A stretch of 26,492 bases of DNA from a virus. Made by a program: the position numbers and the translations under genes. Shown piece by piece: positions 8,768-17,700 of the stretch (position 1 is its first letter; every line of letters starts with the position of its first letter). The stretch lies in IMG/VR virus record IMGVR_UViG_3300025652_000451, positions 1 through 26,492 of that record, one strand, 5' to 3'. Below the pieces are notes generated by a model, which saw only the letters and a list, made by a program, of their open reading frames with translations, ran no database searches and was not told the DNA's origin.

Positions 8768-9943
8768 ATGTATAATCCATTGCAATTTTTTAAGCCTGTA
8801 AACGCTAGGTTTGACTTAGCAGGGCAAATGGCTACCCAAATTTCAGAACAGAATCGCTTGAGGGATGACAGAGCTAAGCAACAAGCAGGAGAACAACGCT
8901 TTCTAGGTCTTCAACAATTAGGACAATACCAACCTGACGAGCTACAAAACCCACAAGTTCAAGGTCAAATGGAACAAGCTAAAATGGATATGTTGGGCGG
9001 TGGTGACAAATATTTGAATTACCAACTTTTGCAACAAAGGGAAGAGGCGAGAAAACAAGCAGAGCAAAAAATGAGTGACCCTAGAATCATTGCTTTGCGT
9101 GAATCACAAGACGAAAGTTTTCTAAAAGGTCAAGATTTACTAAGCCAAGCAATAAAAACAACTGACCCCGTTAAGCGTGATGAATACATGATGCAATATA
9201 AGGATATTTTAGCAGAGAATCTTAAAGCAGATAGACAGCTTACAGCGTTTGGGCTTCCTTCACACGCTAAAAGACCCCTTCCTTCTTGGACTAAGGGCTT
9301 AGGTGGTATGGCTAAACAATTAGGTGCAGAAGACTTAGCAAGCGCAGAATTAGCAATTAAGCAATCTGAGAAAGCAATTAAGGATCAACAAGTTAAAAAC
9401 CTAGGTATGGAGGAGGCTTTAAAATCAGAAGCCCTTAAACAATCTAAAGAACGCACTATTGATGCAAAAGCAGGAAGTCAATATCAAATCAACAATGCAG
9501 GTTTTGTTAAGCGTATGATTGATGCGGATAGAATCCTTTCTAAAATACAGCCAACAGCAATGCAACAAGCTAAGGCTAAATTTGGTTCTGTTACTGGACT
9601 ATTTGACGATGCCTTTAGTGTTAATTCTAGTGAGTTCATTACTCCTAATTTGCGTGATGAATCAGGTGCTGCAATCGGAAAAGATGAATTTGAGAGTGCT
9701 GAGTCTAGGTTTATCCCCAAACCTGCTGATACTCCACAAACTCTAGCGTTTAAGGCTAGAAATAGAGCAAACATCATCAACAAAGGTATTCAAGCAAGTG
9801 GTAAAGTTTGGAAAGGTGGGGGTTATTCAAGCCCATATACAGGGAAGGTTAGCTCTAAGATAGAAGATGTTTCTGTTGAGGAAAAACCAAAAGCAAAAGT
9901 AAAAAGAAGGGTTTACAACCCTAGTACGGGGAAGTTTGAATAA
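8768..9943 (+). CDS. Putative DNA ejection protein (391 aa)
   Basis: This is predicted to be a second internal virion protein delivered with the genome. It is highly helical and hydrophilic, rich in Gln, Lys, Glu and Ala (NARFDLAGQMATQISEQNRL and ELAIKQSEKAIKDQQVKN), with a basic tail ending RVYNPSTGKFE. No enzymatic motif was seen. GAGG lies 6 nt before the ATG. It follows the 266-aa ejection candidate and its stop codon overlaps the next small ORF as TAATG. The role is inferred from position and composition only. Confidence 0.72.
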   Translation: MYNPLQFFKPVNARFDLAGQMATQISEQNRLRDDRAKQQAGEQRFLGLQQLGQYQPDELQNPQVQGQMEQAKMDMLGGGDKYLNYQLLQQREEARKQAEQKMSDPRIIALRESQDESFLKGQDLLSQAIKTTDPVKRDEYMMQYKDILAENLKADRQLTAFGLPSHAKRPLPSWTKGLGGMAKQLGAEDLASAELAIKQSEKAIKDQQVKNLGMEEALKSEALKQSKERTIDAKAGSQYQINNAGFVKRMIDADRILSKIQPTAMQQAKAKFGSVTGLFDDAFSVNSSEFITPNLRDESGAAIGKDEFESAESRFIPKPADTPQTLAFKARNRANIINKGIQASGKVWKGGGYSSPYTGKVSSKIEDVSVEEKPKAKVKRRVYNPSTGKFE

Positions 9944-10116
9944 TGGAAGGGATAGCGCAATTTTTATTTGCTGTTTTTTTCTTAACTGCAGTCGCTCTTG
10001 TGAAGCCTACAATTAGTTTTGTAGGTTCTTTTGCTACACCTTGTAAACAAAGTTTTTATAATTCAGATACGCTATTTGAAGCGTCTAGGGATTGCATATT
10101 AAGGAAGGTTGACTAA
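9943..10116 (+). CDS. Small membrane-anchored protein among ejection genes (57 aa)
   Basis: A 57-codon frame exactly fills the gap between two ejection genes. It starts at ATG 9943 as TAATG with the upstream stop and ends at TAA 10114-10116, again overlapping the next ATG. GGGGAAG lies upstream of the start. The N-terminus (AQFLFAVFFLTAVALV) is a strong membrane segment or signal sequence. A polar tail follows with two Cys (residues 34 and 51) that could pair outside the cytoplasm. I do not recognise the family. The double stop-start overlap supports it as a real gene. It might be a membrane component linked to genome entry, or simply an unrelated small late protein. Confidence 0.68.
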   Translation: MEGIAQFLFAVFFLTAVALVKPTISFVGSFATPCKQSFYNSDTLFEASRDCILRKVD

Positions 10117-12107
10117 TGGCTATTATAGAAGTTAAGGGTTATGGAGAGCTTGAGTTCCCTGATTCAATGAGTGACGAGCAAATACAAAAGATAATTCAAG
10201 AGCAAATACAATCCGGTGAATTAACTCCTATTGAATTAGATAGTGAAAAGCAAAGTATTCAGTCTCCTAAACCGAGTTTAAAAAGCCCACAAGACTTAGC
10301 AATGGCAATCTCTCAAAAGGAAGGGATTCCTTACCAAGATGCTTACCAAAGAGTGGCAAACACACCAAGGAGTGCAAGGGCTTACTACGAAGGTAATAAA
10401 TTACCTATTCTATCTTCTGTAAGTGATGCAATAACACTTCCGTATAGAGGTTTTGCAGGTTTAAGTTCTCTTATTGCAGGTGGCGACCCATTGGAGAGAA
10501 TGGCAAAACCTGTTAGAGAAGACGAAAATTCTTATACAGGTTTTGTTGGTAGTATGGCTAATGACCCTCTAGCTTACACAGGTAATTTATTCACTAAAGG
10601 AATATCTAAACTTGGTGGGCAAGCTTTAGCACAAGCTCCTAAATGGTTAAGCGGACTTAAAGAAGGGGCAATCGCTTCTTTAGGTGAGTTTGGTTTGACA
10701 CAAGCACAACAAACCGAGGAGGGTGTCAAGCAAGAAGATGGTCTCAAGCAAGGAGCTTTACAAGTTGGACTAGGTAGTACGTTAGGTGCAGGAATAGGTA
10801 AGTTTTCGGATTATTTAGGCAAACAAGCAACCCCAACAGCTAGACAAGAAGTGAGAAAAACTCAAAAAGAATTTGCTGATATTGATGAGAAGTCAGTACC
10901 TATGGGAGTTGATGCAGAAAAATGGGAGCAAATACACCCAATGTATCAATTTGGATTTAATCCTAAGCTAAAACCTGAAAAAGGTGAGCTTGATTATAAG
11001 GAACTATTGACTATTGGGAAACAATCTGTTAAAAATAGAAGCATAGACCCGTTAGAGCATACGTTTAGAGAGGTTGGTCTTCCAGCTTTTAAAGAATATA
11101 AAGATATTAGAAAAAAAGTAGGCTCTGAAATCGGAGATATTAGGAAGCAATATATTAAAGACATTCAGCCAATTTCTAAGGGTGGACTACTTGAGTCAAT
11201 GAGTGATGATTTAGAGGAGTTTGGAGGGTACCGTGTAGGTCAAATTGTAGATGATGAAGGCGAGGAAGTTCTGCAAGTATTAGATTTAGATGGTGATGTG
11301 GTATCAAAAGATTTTATTAGTCCAAAAGTTGTTAAGGCTTTAGAAATAATGAATAAAATGCCACAAGACTTAAGCGGTAATAAATTAGAGTTGCTTAGAA
11401 AGCAAGTTGAAAGATTAGCTGATAAAGACCCAATAACTAGACAGCCTATATATACGCAAGATGATATGGCTTTAAAATCTTTAATTTCAGGTATTAAATC
11501 TAAGATTGATGAAGGTATTGAAGGTATAGCTCCTGATATAGCTCAAGATTTTAAAATGAAGCGTGAAGAATATGCCAAATTAACTAATAATGAGCAAGAA
11601 TTAGGCAGGTTGATTGGTAAATCACTAGAAAGTGAAGGTGTTGAGACAACTAAGAAGGGTACTTCTGCAATGAAGCGTGTAGTCCAATCTCTACAAGACC
11701 AAGGCTCTAGGGGGCTTTGGAGAGATGTTAAAAATAGAACTGGATTTGATATAGAAAGGGCAAGTGCAAGAGCTTTACAAGCAATGGATGAAGTTGGAGA
11801 CCCAAGAAGTAAATCATTACTTATGGAAATGGGTTTAATGAATGAAGCTTTAGCAAGTGGCTTAGACCCTACAAATATGATAAAGAAAAAAGGAGTTGAA
11901 GCAGTTGAGGGGATGAAAGAATTTGTGAATCCTAAAGGGTTGGCAGGGTTACAAGTTGAGCAACAAATTAAAAGAACACAACAACCTAGAGGAATGTTAG
12001 ATTTAATAGAAACAAATCCAAATTTAGATTTCAGTTCAGCTTTTGCTCCTTATGTGGGTGCAGTAGGTCGTTCAGGTCTTAGAGGTTTAACAACTAATGA
12101 GCAATAA
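10116..12107 (+). CDS. Putative DNA ejection protein, gp16-type (663 aa)
   Basis: This is the largest of the ejection candidates; P22 gp16 (609 residues) is the nearest counterpart by size and position. The N-terminus reads YGELEFPDSMSDEQIQKII, a short module seen at the start of many podovirus internal and ejection proteins. A Gln/Lys-rich linker follows, then helices with small residues (PYRGFAGLSSLIAGGDP and GSTLGAGIGKFSDYLGK) and long charged helices. No lysozyme or transglycosylase catalytic motif was noticed. AAGGAAGG lies 7 nt before the ATG. Its 3' end overlaps the tailspike gene by 11 nt in another frame. Confidence 0.75.
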   Translation: MAIIEVKGYGELEFPDSMSDEQIQKIIQEQIQSGELTPIELDSEKQSIQSPKPSLKSPQDLAMAISQKEGIPYQDAYQRVANTPRSARAYYEGNKLPILSSVSDAITLPYRGFAGLSSLIAGGDPLERMAKPVREDENSYTGFVGSMANDPLAYTGNLFTKGISKLGGQALAQAPKWLSGLKEGAIASLGEFGLTQAQQTEEGVKQEDGLKQGALQVGLGSTLGAGIGKFSDYLGKQATPTARQEVRKTQKEFADIDEKSVPMGVDAEKWEQIHPMYQFGFNPKLKPEKGELDYKELLTIGKQSVKNRSIDPLEHTFREVGLPAFKEYKDIRKKVGSEIGDIRKQYIKDIQPISKGGLLESMSDDLEEFGGYRVGQIVDDEGEEVLQVLDLDGDVVSKDFISPKVVKALEIMNKMPQDLSGNKLELLRKQVERLADKDPITRQPIYTQDDMALKSLISGIKSKIDEGIEGIAPDIAQDFKMKREEYAKLTNNEQELGRLIGKSLESEGVETTKKGTSAMKRVVQSLQDQGSRGLWRDVKNRTGFDIERASARALQAMDEVGDPRSKSLLMEMGLMNEALASGLDPTNMIKKKGVEAVEGMKEFVNPKGLAGLQVEQQIKRTQQPRGMLDLIETNPNLDFSSAFAPYVGAVGRSGLRGLTTNEQ

Positions 12108-14724
12108 AATATTCTATTCAAGCCCAAGGGCTAGATTCTTTGATAACAACGGAAATCCTCTCTCTAATGGGAGGGTTTCTTTTTATGAAGCAGGAACAAC
12201 AACTCTAAAGACTATCTACACGGATATAACACAAACGAATCCTGCACCAAATCCAGCTTTACTTGATGCTGATGGGTATGTTCGTGATCAAGGCATTTGG
12301 CTAGGCGGTGGGCGCTACAAATTCAAGCTAGATAGAGCGATTTTAGACAATCCTGATGTAAACGAGAATACAGACTTTGCAGAGCTTTGGACTATGGACA
12401 ATATAGAGGGCGCAAGCGTTCTAAATAGTGGTGAGCTTAGTACAATCGTAGTCGCTACCATTGCAGACCTTAGAGGGCTTACAGTAGGGGAGTATAGCCT
12501 TGTTTATGTGGCAGGTTATTGGGTTGAGAACGATGGTGGGGGCGGTTGGTTCAATTACTCTCCAAATGAGAATGAGGATGATAATGGGGGAACTGTTATC
12601 TCTCCAAATGGCTCACCTGCAACAGGTCGCTATCTTAGGAATTTAGAAAATTGGGAGGTTTCAGTACAATACTTCGGTGCTACATCTACTGCTCCTGTTG
12701 TTGTTGGTACTTACTGTCAAATAGCTCTTACTTGGTGCTTGGCAAACGCTAGAAGCTTAGTTTTTCCTGCTGACAATTACACCTTTGGAAGCTCTCAAAC
12801 TTACCTTGGTGACTTGACTATCACTATAAAAGAGAATGCTGTATTTAATGTAGAAAGCACTTCTGTGACTATTTCCTTTACTCCTACAATTTTGAATGTA
12901 GAAGGTAAGACGAATCACAGAGGCGATGATGTTACGCTTGTGCTTAATCCTACAACTCCAACAACTTTTAGACCTGAGCATTGGGGTGCAACTGGTTCTT
13001 CTGCGGATGATTTTGAGGCATTCGTGCAATTAGATGGTAACTATGGGAACTCTAGGCTTGTATTAAGTGGTAGTTATGACATAGTAAGACCACAAGGGAG
13101 CTTGATAAGCGAGTTTTCTACGCAAAATATGCACATAGTTAAGGGGGCTGTAGTTTTAACTGATACCCTTTGGAATATTGGAAGTTATACATTTGATGAT
13201 GGAGTTGACTCTTGCTTTGTTTTTGAAGCGGATAAAATCCAAAGTTTAGCTGACCCTGTGCTTTATTTAAACCACTTCTCTATCATAAGCTCATTAAGTG
13301 ATGCAAATTTTGCTTTTTTTGCTGATGCTGTTACGAACTTAGGCACTAGGCACGGAAGCTTTAAACTATTAACAGGTGGTAACTACAGAGTAAATGGAAT
13401 CACAGCAATACCTAGCTACTCTATGGACTTGTTTATTGCAGTTGGAAATAAGATTGAGGCAGTCACAGATTCAGAACTCCCAAGGCTTACGAATGGTGTA
13501 AATGATTTTGACATACTAAATGTAAGTGGTGCAAATATTCAATTTTCAAATAATGCTCATTCAATACTTTGGTGGGGTGCAAGTACTACGTCCACAGGAA
13601 CAAGCCAACTTGATGGAGTTAAAAAGGCGCTAGAATGTGCAAGTCTTGGCTCTAATCGTGGTGTGGTTTATGGAAATAACGAGGTTTTGAGCCTTTCATC
13701 TTCACTTTCTGCACCTGCTCTAAATGTAGAGCTTAGGGATTTAGAAATAAGTATTACAAGTGGGCTTACTTTCAATAGTGCTTCAAGCGATATTATTGTT
13801 ACAAATTGCAGGCTTACAGGCATTAGCTTCACAAATTGCACAAGTGTAGTTTTGGAAAACTCTAAGCTATTCGGCGCAACTGACCACACAATAACAAGTG
13901 ATATTATTGAGATTTCACGCTGTAACATTGTGATGGATGCGAGCGAAACGCTTACACTCACAGCTACAGACGAGCTTTACTATGAGGGGAATAGGTCTAA
14001 TAGTGGGCGCTTTAACTTCACAACAGGCTCAAGCACCAATGTTATTTCAAATAATAGATTTAATGGGCTTGCTTTAGCATCAGGATCTGTTTCAGAAAGT
14101 TTTATAAAAATTAATGGTGGTAGCTATACTGAAATACTCAGCAATAATATAAAAGGTGTAGAATCTTTAACAGCGACTGCAACTGGTACTTTCATAGAAT
14201 TTGTGGGGAGTGCAGAGTCGGTTAAAGGTTTGAATTGTGAAAACAATTACAATTACAGCGAGGTTATTGGTTCTGTTCAAAAATGGCAAGCTTATAAAGT
14301 CGGAGGTTATGCTAATGATGGACATGAGGCGAGAGTTATTGGGGAATTAATAAAGAATGATGGTGTTGGATTTCAGACTAATTTAGGTACTCAAATAAGT
14401 GGTACTTTTGATAGTGCAAGCGGTGGTAACGCCACTTTTAACGTGTACACTGACATGATATTTCCATATAATGTAGGTGCGTTCGTACTTGGTGCGCCTC
14501 CTTTATTTTATGTTTCAGGCTCTGCTAGTGGCTTTGATGAGGCTTATGTTGGTCGTGGTCTTCAATTAGAAGTTAAGGAAGTAACTGGAACTGGTGGAAA
14601 TTGCACCATTCACTACGAGGCACGTTTACCTGCTAGTTCAGGTTTTTCAACTGACCAATATGCTTTAGTTTTTGCATCGGTTGAAAAGCAAAAATTAATT
14701 GATATTGGGCGCTATGTAATTTAA
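12097..14724 (+). CDS. Tailspike with P22-like head-binding domain and beta-helix body
   Basis: This is predicted to bind, and perhaps cleave, a surface polysaccharide. Residues 7-85 form an anchor like the P22 tailspike head-binding domain (ARFFDNNGNPLSNGRVSFYE, then LDADGYVRDQGIWLGGGRYK). Residues 120-195 give a beta-helix entry module (DDNGGTVISP, GRYLRNLENW, QYFGA). Two further entry-like motifs follow, RPEHWGA at 292-298 and LWWGA at 491-495. Residues about 540-720 are Asn/Ser/Thr-rich with helix-rung rhythm (IIVTNCRLTGISFTNC). The C-terminal 120 residues look like a separate beta domain. At 875 residues it is longer than P22 tailspike (about 667). No catalytic residues can be assigned by eye. 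GAGG lies about 11 nt upstream of the start. Confidence 0.87.
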   Translation: MSNKIFYSSPRARFFDNNGNPLSNGRVSFYEAGTTTLKTIYTDITQTNPAPNPALLDADGYVRDQGIWLGGGRYKFKLDRAILDNPDVNENTDFAELWTMDNIEGASVLNSGELSTIVVATIADLRGLTVGEYSLVYVAGYWVENDGGGGWFNYSPNENEDDNGGTVISPNGSPATGRYLRNLENWEVSVQYFGATSTAPVVVGTYCQIALTWCLANARSLVFPADNYTFGSSQTYLGDLTITIKENAVFNVESTSVTISFTPTILNVEGKTNHRGDDVTLVLNPTTPTTFRPEHWGATGSSADDFEAFVQLDGNYGNSRLVLSGSYDIVRPQGSLISEFSTQNMHIVKGAVVLTDTLWNIGSYTFDDGVDSCFVFEADKIQSLADPVLYLNHFSIISSLSDANFAFFADAVTNLGTRHGSFKLLTGGNYRVNGITAIPSYSMDLFIAVGNKIEAVTDSELPRLTNGVNDFDILNVSGANIQFSNNAHSILWWGASTTSTGTSQLDGVKKALECASLGSNRGVVYGNNEVLSLSSSLSAPALNVELRDLEISITSGLTFNSASSDIIVTNCRLTGISFTNCTSVVLENSKLFGATDHTITSDIIEISRCNIVMDASETLTLTATDELYYEGNRSNSGRFNFTTGSSTNVISNNRFNGLALASGSVSESFIKINGGSYTEILSNNIKGVESLTATATGTFIEFVGSAESVKGLNCENNYNYSEVIGSVQKWQAYKVGGYANDGHEARVIGELIKNDGVGFQTNLGTQISGTFDSASGGNATFNVYTDMIFPYNVGAFVLGAPPLFYVSGSASGFDEAYVGRGLQLEVKEVTGTGGNCTIHYEARLPASSGFSTDQYALVFASVEKQKLIDIGRYVI

Positions 14725-14734
14725 AGGATAACAA

Positions 14735-17700
14735 ATGGCAAATTTTCTAATTTCACCAAAAGACATCTACTCTGCAATAGATGACAACGGAAACCCTCTT
14801 ACAGGAGGGCAGTTGTATACATACATTGCAGGATCAAGCACACCTGCTGATACTTTCACAGATGCAAGCGGTAACACTAAGAACGATAACCCAATCATAC
14901 TAGACTCAAGGGGTGAGGCTCCTGTGTGGCTAGATGATACTATGGTTTACAAATTCGTGCTTAGATACCCTGCAAGTGAGGGCGGTGGGATAATTCGCAC
15001 AACTGATAGTATAAGCGCTAACAATGGAGGGGGGAGCGTTGGTATTTCATTTGTTACCCATTCTGATAGTGATACCATTACATTAGATGGGCTTGGTACA
15101 GCAGGAAGCCCATTAACAGCAAACGCTTTGATTTCCTCTATAAGTTCAAATGCTCTAGGTATTACCACAAGTGGAATAAGTGGTGGTATGTTTGTAAATG
15201 ACTTAACTCCTAGAGTTGTATCACTTGAGGATGCAGTAGCAGTTATTGATACAGAGCTAGACAATAAACTGGATAAAGTGCAAGCAGGGGCGCAAAGCGT
15301 AGCTTCTGAGGTGACTTTTAATGAAGGGCTTATTCTTGGCGATTCAACTTGGATTAAACCAACAACTCCACAAGCTCCGATATTCTTAACCAACGGAGTT
15401 AATCCGAGTGGACTAAACACGACAGTTGCAATGCATAATGATTCTTTGATACTAACAGCAGGAGATGGAAGTGCTCAAAGTGGTCAATTAAATATGGGTT
15501 CTAGTGGGATGGATTTTATTGACCCAAATGGAAAATATATTTTTTACAACTTGAAAGACGAAACACCAATCAAGGCGTTAGGTCGCAACGCTTCAAATGA
15601 AGTTGTGGAATTTGATACTGGCTCAAGTAGTCAATATGTAGAGTCAACAGGGATGATTACAGATGGTGAAGGGATTCTTTCAATTGGAACCCCAAACACT
15701 ACATTTTCAATTACAGATGGTACAGCACAAATTGAAGACCTTGGAGTGATTACACCTATTTCTTGGAGTGGTAAAACAAACATCTCAGTTACTAATATAG
15801 CTACTCAAAACATCACTTTTATCTCTATTGATATGAATGGAAATGTTATTCAGCGTGGTACTCGTTGGACTCCTGAGCAGTTTTCTAGTGAGATTGTTTT
15901 GGGTGTAGTTGTTCATGTTAATAGGACTTTTGTAGATGCAGTTAACAATGAGCAAGCAGTGGCAACTAATGCAACCCAACAAGTAGGTGATGTTCTTGAA
16001 GGAATTGGATTTCTAAACTTATATGGCAACAAGTTTTCTCCTTTTAGTACTAATTTACAACTAAGTAAGACAGACGGAACTGTGATGAATAGGGGAATTA
16101 ACTTTGTTAATGGAGGTCACGAAAACCCACATAAGTTGAACTTACCTGTTTTAAACCCTATTACAGCTTTGCAGTATCGTATGAAAGATGGTTCAAGTGG
16201 CTCTCCAACTGCAACAGATGTAAACCCTAATATTTGGGATGATGGCTCACCTTTTGGCTCTGCCCCAAGTGTACCAACTAACAAATACACAGTACAGCGT
16301 ATTTTTTCTTTTACATCTAATAATGTTAAAATCCAAGCAGGTCAGGCAGTATACAACTCCCTTGCAGAGGCTAAAGGTTCAATTCAAACTGAGGCATTTA
16401 TAACTGAGCCAAGTATTGTAGCAAATGGTATCTTGAGGGGGTATTTATGTATCAAACAAGGTACAACTAATTTAAGTGATGTAAATAAGGTGTTCTTTCT
16501 TGACCCAGGTAAATATGGGGGAGGTTTTGGAACAGGTGGTCTTTCTGTTTCAACAATGCAGAACACTTATGACAATTCAACCAACCCTGAAATAATAACA
16601 GACACGACTAGAGGAGCTTTAACAGTTAGAAGAGGCTCTGCTTTAGATTCTGACGATGTAATAGAAGTTCAGAATGGTGCAGGAACAAAAACAGCAGGCA
16701 TAAGTGGCTCAGGTATAGGCTTGCTTGATGGCTTGATTCTATCTAATTGGCAAACAGACCCAAATCGCAATATAGTTGGGGTGGGCGCTTTGAATGAGCT
16801 AATTGATACAGGGGTGAATGTATCTGATATTTCTAACAAGCTAGATAAGGTGCAAGCAGGTGCTCAAAGTGTTGCGAGTGAAGTCACTTTTCAAGATGAT
16901 GTGGGGATAATTAAATCTGTTCCTTACAGTACATCTGCTGATTTGTCTTTTAACATGGGTAATAGTTTAAGTACAAGCGTAAACACAGGGGCAGTATTTA
17001 GATGGCGCAACTACATTAGTGGCAATCAATTTGGACAATTCCAAAGTATTCAATCTATTACTAGGGATGGAACTTGGAGTACTAACACACAATATACAGG
17101 TATAGGCGCTATCTTCCATAAAAACGTAACACTTCCTAATTTACCAACAGGTACGCAAACTGGAATCGTAGGCTATGACGCAACAGGTAAGTTAATGCAA
17201 GGATCGTTTGATTATATCAACAGTGTTGCATCACTTGATTCAGATACTATTAACTTTGCAGGTATAGGTACAAGTGGCGCACCTCTCACGGCAGATATTA
17301 TTCTTAATGCAAACCCAAGCAATCTACTTTCATCAAGCGCTAGTGGTTTACTAGCTCAAGCAAATTGGGGAGATATTGGAGGCTCACTATCTAATCAAAC
17401 TGACTTAAATACTGCCTTAGACAACAAGCTAGACAAGATTGATGCTACTGCTCAAAGTGTGGCTAGTGAAGTAACTTTTAATAGTGGCATAGACACTGAT
17501 AAATTATTAAACGTGCCGACAGGAGTACCTGAGTTTTCGCTAGGTCAAGAGGCAGTTACAGGCAACCTAATTAAATATGTAGATGGGGCTGTAACTACTC
17601 CAAGCCTCCAACAAGTTACAGATGTGGGGAGTGTTACCACTAATGGTGCTACTTTTGGTGGATTGCTAAAATCAAATCTAGGACATGAAAACAGAGGCGC

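Noticed and set aside
9519-9746. 75-codon plus-strand frame inside the 391-aa ejection gene
   Set aside because: It is an out-of-frame shadow of a continuous gene with a normal start and stop.
14947-15420. 157-codon minus-strand frame inside the fibre gene
   Set aside because: It is antisense to the repeat-rich fibre coding sequence, Ser/Pro/Leu-rich, with no start signal.
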